From contig JADKID010000016.1 in assembly GCA_016721425.1 (NCBI GenBank), forward strand, positions 62,001 to 126,000: DNA of 64,000 bases. Direction: 5' to 3'. Position 1 is the stretch's first letter. Each line of letters opens with the position of its first letter. This document shows, one piece after another, positions 19,076 through 27,683 of this stretch. The DNA is from Bryobacterales bacterium. GTDB lineage: Bacteria; Acidobacteriota; Terriglobia; Bryobacterales; Bryobacteraceae. The notes under the pieces are model-generated. The model was given only the letters and a program-made list of their open reading frames with translations. It did no database searches and was not told the DNA's origin. The translations under genes and the position numbers were made by a program.

Positions 19076-20623
19076 CTACCCGAATTGCGCCACCAGCGTG
19101 ACCACCGAGCGCGCCGGAATCTCAATCACACCGCCAGGCGCCGCGGCCGGATACTCCTTCAACTCATCGCCCGCCCGATCCGACGTGACATAGGGCGTAA
19201 TACTCTTGAGCCGCCACGCGCCCTTCCTGGCCTCAAACTCCGGCAGCACCCGCTTCGCCTGCGCAGCCATATTCACATACACCGCCACAACCCGCTTTGC
19301 CTTTTCGTCTTTATAGGCCGAACCCATCAGCCCCGTCACCTCGTGGCCCGCCCCCTCCAACCCGATCCGCCGCATCCCCGGACGCACAAACCGGCTGTAG
19401 TTGCCGAATGCCCACAGCAACCGGCTCGGGATCACCGATTCCGCGTCGCCCGGCTTCCTCCAGTCCGTGTAAATCAAGCCGTCCTTGTAGTCCACGCCGG
19501 ACATCGCCGTCCACCACTGCCAGGCCGTCACACCCACCAGCGTCAGGTCCAGGTGCAGGATGCGGGCCACGTCCAGCGCCGTGTTCATCGTCAGATCCCG
19601 TCGCCCGCCGCCCTTCCCTTCCGACCCCGTCATCACGCAGTATTCCGACATCCACGGCTTCCATCCGGGGTACTGGTCGAACTTCCTGCGCGCAGCCTGG
19701 CGGTCCTCCACCAGTTGGCCTTTGAGCCGATCGGAGCCGTAGTCGTGATACAGGAAACGATGCTTGAGCATGCCGGCGACGCTCTTGTCCCCGGCAAATT
19801 CATCCACATAGTTGCCGTAGGGAGCCCCGTAGGTCTTCGACATCTTGTCTGCCGCCGCATAAAGTGGAGCCAGTCCGGAGACCTCGATGCCCGCGATCTC
19901 GGTGCGGCACTTGCGTTTCCGGAGTTCCGCGTCGAGCGCGCGCAGCACTGCCTTGATATCTGAGTTGCTCGCCCGGCAGCCCTCCTGGCTCTTGCCGTTC
20001 CAGTCCACGTTCGGTTCATTAATTGGACTGAGATAGTCGAACGCAATGCGCTCGCTCTGCTCCGGGTTCATCCGGAAATGCTCCACGACGTCCACCAGAT
20101 AACGGGCGAATTGGCCTTCGAAGCCCGGCTTCAGGTTGGTCGTGTCTTTTCCGGGCCGTCCGTAGGTGATGCCGGTGCGCGTCATCCTTCCGGGCGGGCT
20201 GTTCACAAACGCGAGAAACTGCGGCACGCCCCGCGCCTTCGCCGCCGCCAGGAACCAGCGCTCCGGCGCCTGCCGCGTCCAATCGTACTGGCCCTCGGCT
20301 ACTTCGAACGTCTCCACGGCGCGCCACGGCGTCGTGATCTGATCCGTGAGGCCGCCGCCAATGTTGAACCGCCAGCAGGAGAGCCCAATCCCGCTGCTCG
20401 TCGAGAACAGCAAATCGGCCACCCGCGTGCGCGCCGCCATGGACCAAGTGCCCACCTTCTGCATCGTCCAGCAGTCCGATGCGCCAAAGTTCTCAATCGT
20501 CTGATACTCCGTATCCAGGCGGATCCGGTCCTTTTGCGGCTCCTCGCCGTGCACCGCGCCCGCGGCCGTCGCCGCCAGCATCGTCTTGAAAACGGATCGC
20601 CGGGTCGGGTTCGGAGTTGTCAT
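19076..20623 (-). CDS. Glycoside hydrolase family 30-like enzyme (endo-beta-1,6-galactanase type)
   Basis: A 515-residue secreted glycosidase. The N-terminus TRRSVFKTMLAATAAGAVHG is a twin-arginine-like signal. The mature protein opens with YQTIENFGASDCWTM, the usual GH30 beginning. It carries a clan-A (beta/alpha)8 barrel with the acid/base in SPINEPNVDW and the nucleophile Glu in WMSEYCVMTG, and ends in a small beta-sandwich typical of GH30. Characterised close relatives cleave beta-1,6-galactan. The start at 20623 is preferred over an in-frame upstream ATG because the export signal starts there and the longer form would run across the divergent gene's leader. It forms a glycan cluster with the beta-galactosidase-like enzyme and the RhaT-like transporter. 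Confidence 0.85.
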   Translation of the reverse strand: MTTPNPTRRSVFKTMLAATAAGAVHGEEPQKDRIRLDTEYQTIENFGASDCWTMQKVGTWSMAARTRVADLLFSTSSGIGLSCWRFNIGGGLTDQITTPWRAVETFEVAEGQYDWTRQAPERWFLAAAKARGVPQFLAFVNSPPGRMTRTGITYGRPGKDTTNLKPGFEGQFARYLVDVVEHFRMNPEQSERIAFDYLSPINEPNVDWNGKSQEGCRASNSDIKAVLRALDAELRKRKCRTEIAGIEVSGLAPLYAAADKMSKTYGAPYGNYVDEFAGDKSVAGMLKHRFLYHDYGSDRLKGQLVEDRQAARRKFDQYPGWKPWMSEYCVMTGSEGKGGGRRDLTMNTALDVARILHLDLTLVGVTAWQWWTAMSGVDYKDGLIYTDWRKPGDAESVIPSRLLWAFGNYSRFVRPGMRRIGLEGAGHEVTGLMGSAYKDEKAKRVVAVYVNMAAQAKRVLPEFEARKGAWRLKSITPYVTSDRAGDELKEYPAAAPGGVIEIPARSVVTLVAQFG

Positions 20624-20760
20624 GGCAACACCATATAACAACCGCACCGCGAATGCGACGCGCCCAGGCCCGCCACCTCTCAACGCCCGTCACTGATATG
20701 CTTCGGAGGCTGGAATTCGATCTCACCCGCCAGCGGAGCCGTGCCGCGAAAGGAGCAAAC

Positions 20761-22479
20761 ATGAGCAGTACATTCTCGAAACCCGCCGCACTGGTTCCCC
20801 TTGTCATCCTCGCTATTCGCGCGTCGGCCGCGACGTGTCTGGCCCAGCCGGTCCCCTTGCCCCAAATCCGCCAGAACGGCGCAACCCGGCAGCTCTTCGT
20901 CGACAATCAGCCCTACATCATGCTGGCCGGCGAGCTCCACAACTCCAGCGCCTCCAGCGTCGAGTACATGAAGCCCATCTGGGACAAGCTCGGCGCCATG
21001 CACCTCAACACCGTCATCGGCACAGTCAGTTGGGAACTGATCGAGCCCGAGGAGGGCAGATTCGATTTCTCCCTCGTCGACGCCCAGATCACCAGCGCCC
21101 GAGCGCGCGACATGAGGCTCGTCCTCATCTGGTTCGCCACCTGGAAAAACGCCGGCTCCAGCTATGTGCCGCGCTGGGTGAAGGCAGATCGCAAGCGCTT
21201 CCCGCCGATGGTGCTGAACATCCGCCCCAACGCCGGCATGTCCTCCTTTCTCGCCACCTACATGGAGCAGCAAGGCACCGGACCGCTCAGCCCGTTTGCC
21301 GCCGAAACGCGCAACGCCGATGCCCGCGCCTTTCGCGCCCTCATGCGCCATATCCGGCTGGTGGACCCGCAGCACACCGTCATCATGATGCAGGTGCAAA
21401 ATGAGGCCGGCAGCCTGGGCGACAGCCGCGATCGCTCCCCTCTCGCCGAGGCCGCCTGGGCCCAACCCGTGCCCGCCGCGCTGCTCAGCTACCTCACGAA
21501 AAACACGGCCACGCTCCTCCCCGAAACCCGCGAGCTTTGGGCGCGCAACGGCTCCAGAACCAGCGGGACCTGGTCCCAGGTCTTCGGCGACAGCGAATGG
21601 GCCAACGAGGCCTTCATGGCCTACTACACCGGCCGCTTCATCGGAGACGTCGCCAAGGCCGGCAAGGCCGAACTCGACATCCCCATGTTTGCCAACGCCT
21701 GGCTCGGTCCCCAACCCGGTCAGGATCTGCCCGGCCAGTATCCCAGCGGCGGCCCCGTTGCCCGCGTCATCGACATCTATCGCGCCGCCGCGCCCTCCAT
21801 CGATCTCATCGCCCCGGATATCTACGTCGAGGATTTCAAAGGCGTCTGCGCCCAATACGCCCGGTCCGGCAACCCGCTGTTCATCCCTGAGGCGCGCGAC
21901 CAGGTCGGCAATCTCTTCTGGGCGCTCGGCCGCCACGCCGCCTGGGGCTGGTCTCCCTTCGGCATCGAAGATCTCCCGCCCGAAGGCCAGGTCGCCCAAG
22001 CCTACAAGGCCTTGGCCCACCTGCTCCCGCAATTGGCCGAATGGCAGGCCGCGGGCAAAGTGGCGGCCATCCTCAACGTGGAGGGCGAGCAGCCCCAGCC
22101 CGCCTCATTGGGCGGCTACAAGATCACGCTCGCTAAGAGCCGGGGCCTCGGCGCCCCTGCCCCACCCGCCGCCGCCAACGAGCTCCCCGGCAACGTCACC
22201 TCCGCCTCCCGCGCCATGCCCAACGACCTGCGGCCGTTCGCCCTCGTCATCCATACCGCTCCCGATGAGTTCCTGCTGATCGGCGCCAACGGAGACCCCT
22301 CCTTCACCGTCGATTCCCCCGGGCTCCCGCACGTCGCCATTGCGTCCAAAGACGAGGGCCGTTACGAAAAGGGCAAGTGGGTCCCAGGCCGCCGCATCAA
22401 CGGAGACGAGCACTTTCAACCGGCGCTGCCGAGTGCAAAGATCGGCCTGCTGAAGGTGCACCTGGTTCGCTTCGAATAG
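20761..22479 (+). CDS. Secreted beta-galactosidase-like glycoside hydrolase (GH35/GH42-like, DUF5597 C-terminus)
   Basis: A 572-residue enzyme with a signal peptide ending near TCLAQ. The catalytic domain is a clan-A barrel. It shows LAGELHNSSAS and the WELIEPEEGRFDF motif, the acid/base Glu in MQVQNEAGS, and a nucleophile Glu in PLFIPEARDQ. The C-terminal region with FALVIHTAPDEFLLIGANGD matches DUF5597, a domain attached to putative beta-galactosidases. The product probably releases galactose or a related sugar from plant or microbial glycans. The ATG at 20761 is chosen because AAAGGAG precedes it and the signal peptide starts there; the open frame extends 144 bases further upstream but overlaps the divergent GH30 start. 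Confidence 0.8.
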   Translation: MSSTFSKPAALVPLVILAIRASAATCLAQPVPLPQIRQNGATRQLFVDNQPYIMLAGELHNSSASSVEYMKPIWDKLGAMHLNTVIGTVSWELIEPEEGRFDFSLVDAQITSARARDMRLVLIWFATWKNAGSSYVPRWVKADRKRFPPMVLNIRPNAGMSSFLATYMEQQGTGPLSPFAAETRNADARAFRALMRHIRLVDPQHTVIMMQVQNEAGSLGDSRDRSPLAEAAWAQPVPAALLSYLTKNTATLLPETRELWARNGSRTSGTWSQVFGDSEWANEAFMAYYTGRFIGDVAKAGKAELDIPMFANAWLGPQPGQDLPGQYPSGGPVARVIDIYRAAAPSIDLIAPDIYVEDFKGVCAQYARSGNPLFIPEARDQVGNLFWALGRHAAWGWSPFGIEDLPPEGQVAQAYKALAHLLPQLAEWQAAGKVAAILNVEGEQPQPASLGGYKITLAKSRGLGAPAPPAAANELPGNVTSASRAMPNDLRPFALVIHTAPDEFLLIGANGDPSFTVDSPGLPHVAIASKDEGRYEKGKWVPGRRINGDEHFQPALPSAKIGLLKVHLVRFE

Positions 22480-22582
22480 GGGCGCCGCCCCGCCCTCGTG
22501 ATACAGTGGCTGCAATCCGTCGCAATCGGATGCACGTGGCAAACCTCACGCCCCAAATCGTGAGCCCACACAAGGAGCTCGA

Positions 22583-23614
22583 GTGAATTCCATTATTGGC
22601 GCCATCGGCTGGCACATGGTTGGTGCGGCCTCAGCCGCATCGTTTTACGCACCGATCGGCAAAGTGAAAAAGTGGTCCTGGGAGACAACCTGGGCCGTCG
22701 CCGGGATCTTTTCGTGGGTTCTGTTACCCATTGCCGTCAGTCTCTTCCTCCTGCCCGATTTCCGCGCCTTCTACGCGGCGCTGGATTCCGATGTCGTCAC
22801 CAAGGCGTTTCTCTTCGGCTGCATGTGGGGCATCGGCAATGTGAACTACGGCCTCACCATGCGCTACCTCGGCATGTCCCTCGGCATCGGCATCGCCATC
22901 GGTACGACGCTCGTCATCGGCACGCTCATTCCGCCCGTCCTCCACGGGCAGTTCCTGTTTCTGTTCACCACCAACAGCGGGCTCATCACCCTCGCCGGCA
23001 TCCTCGTCGCCGTGCTCGGCGTCGCCGTCGTCACCTATGCCGGCCATCAGAAGGAGAAACAACTCGGTCTCACCGCCGAGCAGTTCGACCTGAAGAAGGG
23101 CCTGATGCTCGCCATCATGTGCGGCATCTTCTCCTCCGGCATGTCATTCGCCATCGACGCGTCCAAGCCAATTGAGACCTCAGCGCTGCAACTGGGCGTA
23201 GACCCGCTCTATGCCGCGCTGCCCAGCTACGTCATCATCATGGGCGGCGGCGCGCTCATCAATTTTGCCTACTGCATCGCCCGGCTCGCGTTCAAGAGCG
23301 AGCTCTCCTTCAAAGCGGATTACTCCCAGCCGCTCGCCATCAACCTTCGCAACGCCGCCCTCGCCGCCACTGGCGGCATCATGTGGTACCTCCAGTTCTT
23401 CTTCTACGCCTGGGGTGCCGCCAACATTCCGCAGAACCTCTCCTACACCAACTGGATGCTCCACATGAGCGGCTACGTCCTCTTCGGCGGCCTCGTCGGC
23501 CTGGCGCTGAAGGAGTGGGCCAAGGTGGACAAACGCCCCGTCGCCATTCTCTGGGTGGGCATGATTATCATCATCCTGGCCGCCAACATTGTCGGCCTGG
23601 GCATGGCCGTCTAA
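22583..23614 (+). CDS. L-rhamnose/proton symporter-like sugar transporter
   Basis: A 343-residue inner-membrane protein of the RhaT family with about ten hydrophobic helices. Family features include GWHMVGAASAASFYAPIGKV at the start, the WGIGNVNYGLTMRYLGMSLG segment, and GGIMWYLQFFFYAWG near the end. RhaT couples uptake of L-rhamnose or L-lyxose to protons. The start is a GTG with AAGGAG eight bases upstream. It lies about 100 bases after the beta-galactosidase-like gene in the same direction, so sugars released by the neighbouring enzymes are likely cargo. No rhamnose catabolic genes are in the window, so the true substrate could be another deoxy-sugar or pentose. Confidence 0.85.
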   Translation: MNSIIGAIGWHMVGAASAASFYAPIGKVKKWSWETTWAVAGIFSWVLLPIAVSLFLLPDFRAFYAALDSDVVTKAFLFGCMWGIGNVNYGLTMRYLGMSLGIGIAIGTTLVIGTLIPPVLHGQFLFLFTTNSGLITLAGILVAVLGVAVVTYAGHQKEKQLGLTAEQFDLKKGLMLAIMCGIFSSGMSFAIDASKPIETSALQLGVDPLYAALPSYVIIMGGGALINFAYCIARLAFKSELSFKADYSQPLAINLRNAALAATGGIMWYLQFFFYAWGAANIPQNLSYTNWMLHMSGYVLFGGLVGLALKEWAKVDKRPVAILWVGMIIIILAANIVGLGMAV

Positions 23615-23615
23615 C

Positions 23616-24287
23616 CTACCAGAGTGCCGGCAACAGTCTGTATCTCACCCTGCGCGCGTAGTCGGCATAGCCGTCGAGCTCCTGATGCAGGGTCCTGTCC
23701 TCCAGCGTGGTCCGGATCACGGTAAACGCGGTAGTTGCCGCCGCCGGCGCCAGCGCCCAATACGAACCCAGGATCAAAGGTGTCGCCAGGAGAAACACCG
23801 CCGCCCCCGCATAGCCGGGATGCCGGATCCATCGATACGGCCCGCCCTCTTCCACTGTGTGCCCGCGGTCTTTCTGGATACGCACCACCGAGGAGAAGAA
23901 CCGGTTGCACCGCATCGCCCAGGCCATCAGAGCCGCGGCCAGCACAGCCGCCGCCAGACCGGCGGGAAACGCAATCGCAGACACGCCGTTCGTCCAATGA
24001 AACCGCTCGTCCAGCCCCGCCGTAATCCACAACGCCATCGGCCCCAGTAAAACCGTGATGCCCACCAGCACCTTGTCCCAGCTCTTGCCGCGCTGGACGC
24101 TCCGCCGCTCGGCGGCCAACTCCGGATCACGCCCGGCCGTAAAAGCCAGCCCGGTGGCCAGCGAGAGCCCCAGTAAAACCCAAGCCTTCGGCCAATCCTG
24201 GCGCCCGGCGGCCCCGAAAAGGCACACTGCCGTGATCGTGAGGCTGATGATCACCGGTGCCATCTGCCTAGCGGTAGAAAGCTGCAT
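23616..24287 (-). CDS. Isoprenylcysteine carboxyl methyltransferase/PEMT-like membrane protein
   Basis: A 223-residue multi-pass membrane protein with five or six helices. The SAM-binding signature GPYRWIRHPGYAG lies near residues 148-160, followed by a hydrophobic helix and the conserved E (TTLEDRTLHQEL) and Y (DGYADYARRVRYR). This is the pattern of the ICMT/phospholipid methyltransferase family, which methylates membrane lipids or small hydrophobic acceptors in bacteria. The acceptor here is unknown. Its stop codon is one base from the convergent RhaT-like stop. It is not part of the ubiquitin-like operon downstream, being separated from E2 by about 100 bases, although it runs in the same direction. 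Confidence 0.82.
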   Translation of the reverse strand: MQLSTARQMAPVIISLTITAVCLFGAAGRQDWPKAWVLLGLSLATGLAFTAGRDPELAAERRSVQRGKSWDKVLVGITVLLGPMALWITAGLDERFHWTNGVSAIAFPAGLAAAVLAAALMAWAMRCNRFFSSVVRIQKDRGHTVEEGGPYRWIRHPGYAGAAVFLLATPLILGSYWALAPAAATTAFTVIRTTLEDRTLHQELDGYADYARRVRYRLLPALW

Positions 24288-24384
24288 TGCCCGGCTCCGC
24301 TCAACGGTTTGATAGATTCAGACCCTAAAGTTTATCTGAAGTTTCGGACGATCGCCACGCTCCACCATGCGCTGGGACAATGCT

Positions 24385-24957
24385 TCACGGGATGATGATT
24401 CTCTCCGGCCAGGGATCGGTAGCCGTCTCGGTCTGGCCGCCCTGGCTCGAGGACGCCGCGCGCACACGCGCCTCGATCTCGCTCTTCTCCAGCAACGGAG
24501 GTCCGATCTCGCGGGTCTCGACAGGCAGGAACTGCGGATGCTCCGCGGCCCAGCGGGCGGCCAGCCCATTCAGAGGGCTCTTCGTGTTGTACTCCTGGTA
24601 GGCGATCATTCGCCCCACCCGAACAATCAGATCATCCAATCGCTCGGACGGAGCCCAAAAGTCACCAATGCACACGCTGGCGTCGTCAAAATTCGGATGA
24701 AAGACCGGCGTGAGCATGCGGCACTGCGGGGCGCGCCGCGGATAGCCGAGCGACAAATTGATCTCCAGGACGTGCTCCGCCCGCTCTAGGATCTGACCGG
24801 TCGCATCGACATAGAGGCCGCGAATGGCATAAGTCACGCGATAGTACTCGGGCGGCAGCCCTGCTGTTCCGGTGAGCCGGATCAGGGGCCAGTCGGCAAA
24901 CCTCGCCCACAATCTCTCGTGGTCCTGCGTGAGGCGTCTGATTCTGGGGGATAACAT
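24385..24957 (-). CDS. E2 ubiquitin-conjugating-enzyme-like protein
   Basis: A 190-residue cytoplasmic protein with the E2 fold signature. A beta-meander with LEINLSLGYPRRAPQCRMLT corresponds to the E2 YPxxPP region. It is followed by TPVFHPNF and, seven residues after HPN, the candidate catalytic cysteine in SVCIG (C96). The C-terminal helices with YNTKSPLNGLAARWAAEHP match the end of the UBC fold. Its job would be to accept the ubiquitin-like protein from the E1 in this operon. The ATG at 24957 is listed; a TTG at 24975, two bases after the DUF2752 stop, is the alternative and would make the last two genes nearly abut. It is the last gene of the operon. The E2 call is firm; the target is unknown. 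Confidence 0.88.
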   Translation of the reverse strand: MLSPRIRRLTQDHERLWARFADWPLIRLTGTAGLPPEYYRVTYAIRGLYVDATGQILERAEHVLEINLSLGYPRRAPQCRMLTPVFHPNFDDASVCIGDFWAPSERLDDLIVRVGRMIAYQEYNTKSPLNGLAARWAAEHPQFLPVETREIGPPLLEKSEIEARVRAASSSQGGQTETATDPWPERIIIP

Positions 24958-24976
24958 TTCAAAATTACCAGTCAAA

Positions 24977-25372
24977 TTACCAGGTGAGATCTTTGATATT
25001 CCGGGCGGCGGTGAACACCCCTGCGGCCACGAAGAGGAAGCGCAGTGCCAGTGGTGAAACGCGAAGCATCCGCCAGCGGTTCCAGCGAACCGCGGAGTAT
25101 GCCTGCAATGCCGCGCAATACAACGTGAGCGGGCTCAGCGCCACGATCAAACAGTTGAACCGGATGGCGTCGTCGCATCTGCCGGCCAGGAGGGCAGCGA
25201 CTGCCCGCGTTCCTCCGCAGCCCGGACACAAAACGCCGAGGAACTCGTGAATCGGGCAACGCGGGTAGAACCAGTGATGCGGCGGGGGCCAATACTCCAG
25301 CAACAGGGCCGTAGGGATGAGGGCGCAAAACACGCTCAGCACCAGAGCTCGCGGCGGGAGTTGTATCGTCAC
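24977..25372 (-). CDS. DUF2752 membrane protein
   Basis: A 131-residue protein with three hydrophobic helices and the DUF2752 core motif CPGCGGTRA preceded by CPIHEFLG. DUF2752 proteins are small membrane proteins of unknown function, found widely in Bacteroidetes, Actinobacteria and Acidobacteria and often near TM2 or GYF_2 genes. Here it sits between the broken GYF_2 gene and E2 in the ubiquitin-like operon, two bases from a possible E2 TTG start. Translation starts at GTG with AAGGA upstream. The CxxCG cluster could bind a metal, but this is not established. Confidence 0.8.
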   Translation of the reverse strand: MTIQLPPRALVLSVFCALIPTALLLEYWPPPHHWFYPRCPIHEFLGVLCPGCGGTRAVAALLAGRCDDAIRFNCLIVALSPLTLYCAALQAYSAVRWNRWRMLRVSPLALRFLFVAAGVFTAARNIKDLTW

Positions 25373-25456
25373 GGTTCCTTACCCACGCAGCCGGCGGTTC
25401 TGCTTGGCCTCGACCTTAGATGGCGTATCGACAATCCCATTCTGCGGTCCTGTTCC

Positions 25457-26110
25457 TTAGCTCAAAACGCCCGTCATCTTCCAGTTCCGGATCCTGCTCA
25501 AATGGTACTGGAAGTAGATCACGTTGAAAAAGAAGGTCATTACCCCGCTCAGATGAAGGTTAATCGGTTCAACGTGGTTGTAATGTTCTTCGAGTGCATT
25601 CTTCAGGCTGAAATGGCCACAGATGATCAGCACACCGCCGGCAAGCTGAATCAGACTCGACAATCCTCGCAGGGCCGGACTCACGGACATGAATCCAGCC
25701 AGGAAGGCCAGCGGAACTCCCAGGCCATAAAACAACAACGGATTGCTGCTTGTCCTTAGCTTGCGCGCGTAGGTTGCTTCGACAAACATCCAGACCATCG
25801 CGAAGAGGTAACAGGTAACAATGCTCAGCAGCAAAACCAGTCCCCAGTGCAGGCCAGGGGGGCGCGCCAACGCCGTGGCGGGCGCCGCCCGTCAATCCTG
25901 CGCGTACACTGGAACCGGCCATAACTGCGGCGGCGGTGCCTGTTGGATATCAATGTTGCCCACGATCTGATGGACCGGGAGCCACTGCTCCAGTGCCTCG
26001 CTCCGGGCCAGGTCCGTCGGCTGAATATTCCCCTGCGCCAGATACCGTTGCAGGTCAGCCAGCGAATACGGACCGTACTGCTGGCCATCACGCGAAACGT
26101 AGTAGTTCAT
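25457..26110 (-). CDS. GYF_2 domain membrane protein, interrupted by an in-frame TGA
   Basis: The first 72 codons encode a GYF_2 (DUF4339) domain (YYVSRDGQQYGPYSLADLQ, EALEQWLPVHQI), a small fold that usually binds proline-rich or linear peptides. It ends at a TGA at 25892-25894 after PVYAQD. The same reading frame then continues without a break through RAAPATALARPPGLHWG into a region of about 137 codons with three or four membrane helices. GYF_2 domains linked through a proline-rich stretch to a small helix bundle are common single proteins, so the two halves are annotated as one gene. The TGA could be a sequencing error, a real nonsense mutation or, less likely, recoding. If translated separately, the second half would start at a TTG at 25870 without a clear ribosome site. 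Confidence 0.65.
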
Positions 26111-26118
26111 CAGGTCCC

Positions 26119-26631
26119 CTAAACCATGTAAATATCCCGACTGTCCCGGTCCACAGAGCAGACTTCAATGATGGCCCAGATCCACGACACAATCGCGCCC
26201 ATAAACAGAGTGCAGATCGTGATGCAGAGTTGAGCGATGGCGCGGGCCTTGTAGCCCGCATAGAAATTGTGCACACCCAGGAATCCCACAAATGTCCCAA
26301 GCAGAATGTACGTCACGCGGCTCTTGGGCAGGGCGGCGTAGTCAGGAGCCTGGAATGTGCGTTCGAGGGCCGGAGAACTGTAACCGCCAAAGGTGAACTC
26401 GGGCGCTCCATGGGCTGCGACAGAAGGAGAAGGCGGAGCCGGCGCCAGATCGGCGGCTTGTATCGTCACCGTCGGACCCTCGCTCGGCGCGGAAGCGCAA
26501 CCGAACACCGTGCAACCGCAATTCTCTTCCCAGCAGTCGCTGTGATGCGCCCCGTCGCAGCTCGGGCAATCCATCCGGTTCGGATCGCCTGGCTCGATCT
26601 CCGAGTTGCAGTATGGACAAACAGGATTCAT
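26119..26631 (-). CDS. RING-like zinc-finger protein with TM2 domain
   Basis: A 170-residue membrane protein. The N-terminus holds a treble-clef RING-like finger (CPYCNSEIEPGD, then CPSCDGAHHSDCWEENCGC) with eight or more Cys/His ligands at 5, 8, 22, 25, 29/30, 33, 38 and 40, the Prok-RING pattern. A proline/alanine linker leads to a TM2 domain (about 100-170) with the LGVHNFYAGYKA turn between two helices. A prokaryotic RING finger beside E1 and E2 genes is a natural candidate for the E3 or scaffold role. Its ATG overlaps the FHA gene's TGA (ATGA), so the two are translationally coupled. The E3 assignment is inference. Confidence 0.85.
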   Translation of the reverse strand: MNPVCPYCNSEIEPGDPNRMDCPSCDGAHHSDCWEENCGCTVFGCASAPSEGPTVTIQAADLAPAPPSPSVAAHGAPEFTFGGYSSPALERTFQAPDYAALPKSRVTYILLGTFVGFLGVHNFYAGYKARAIAQLCITICTLFMGAIVSWIWAIIEVCSVDRDSRDIYMV

Positions 26632-27683
26632 CGTGCCGCGCGCTCCCGGTCCCTGTACAAAAATGCGTAACGCCCGATCTGGATGGTGTTGCCCGATTCG
26701 AGCATCGCCTCTCTCACCGGCTTGCCCTGGACGAACATGGGCCCCGCCGCGCGGACAATGGCGCGCGTCCCGCGGAGTTCCACCACGGCGTGCTGCGGCC
26801 GCACCGCTGGATCTTTGAACAGATAAATGTCACAGGACTGGTCGCTGCCAATCGTGGTCAGAGCCTTGTACAGGATGAACTGCTTCCCGGCCAGCGGCCC
26901 CGCCGACACATACACCCACCTGTCCTTCAAGGCGTTCTCCACCAGGCCCATGGCAATTCCCGTCGCCGCCCCGAACAATGCCATGCCCACCGCACGGCTC
27001 GCCCCCGCACCGCCGGTTGCCAGCGAGATCGGATCGAAAACAAAGCCTCCGAGCCCCGCGCCCAGGACGCCGCCGGCAATCCCGTAGAGGCACTTCTTGC
27101 CGGACTGGCCGACAATTCCATAAACCACCCCGCCGGCGACACCAAAACCCATCCACGCTATCCCGCGTGTGATCCATAGCCCCGGACTGTGCACCGAAAA
27201 ACCACCCGAGGACGATAGAATCGAGAGCCCAAGGGTGAAGATGATGTTGGCGATGAAATAGAAGACGAAACCCAACACAGTGCCAAGCCCGAGCGACAAG
27301 AGCCCGCGAATGGCCGCTTTGCGCGGAGAACGCTCCACAACGCTCTCCGCGATGCCAAAGCCGGCGCAGGTCAAAACCAGCATTAGCGGGAAGAGAATAT
27401 AGTTGGCCCAGGTAGGGCTACCGCCATCCCGGAAGTTCGGTTCACAGATCGCCCACGCCACTAGCACGCCCGTCAGGCCCGCCAATCCGAGATAGCACCA
27501 CCCCTTCATCAGGATGCTACCGCCGGATTCCTCCACTGTTGCCGGCAGCGGACTCTCCTCGACATTGCCGTAGCTGCGCGCCTCGCCCCCTGTCGCCCCG
27601 TGCGCCTCGGCTATCTGGACGCGGTCGAGATCATCCAGCGTGATACGGATCTTGCCGCTGTCATTACCCGTGTCCGGATTCAT
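26628..27683 (-). CDS. Polytopic membrane protein with C-terminal FHA domain
   Basis: A 351-residue protein. An acidic cytoplasmic stretch (1-60) is followed by about six hydrophobic helices (60-265), several glycine-rich (GIAGGVLGAGLGGFVF). The C-terminus (about 270-351) is a forkhead-associated domain with IGSDQSCDIYLF, RPQHAVVE, GNTIQIG and FLYRDRE. FHA domains bind phosphothreonine peptides, so a Ser/Thr kinase signal may recruit this protein. The arginine and serine positions of canonical FHA phosphopeptide sites are only partly conserved. The ATG overlaps the upstream JAMM gene stop, and its own stop overlaps the RING gene start, both as ATGA. It probably anchors the conjugation machinery at the membrane. 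Confidence 0.85.
   Translation of the reverse strand: MNPDTGNDSGKIRITLDDLDRVQIAEAHGATGGEARSYGNVEESPLPATVEESGGSILMKGWCYLGLAGLTGVLVAWAICEPNFRDGGSPTWANYILFPLMLVLTCAGFGIAESVVERSPRKAAIRGLLSLGLGTVLGFVFYFIANIIFTLGLSILSSSGGFSVHSPGLWITRGIAWMGFGVAGGVVYGIVGQSGKKCLYGIAGGVLGAGLGGFVFDPISLATGGAGASRAVGMALFGAATGIAMGLVENALKDRWVYVSAGPLAGKQFILYKALTTIGSDQSCDIYLFKDPAVRPQHAVVELRGTRAIVRAAGPMFVQGKPVREAMLESGNTIQIGRYAFLYRDRERAAR

Noticed and set aside
20680..22032. A 450-codon minus-strand frame opposite the beta-galactosidase-like gene.
   Set aside because: The plus-strand frame has signal peptide, catalytic motifs and ribosome site; the minus frame has none.
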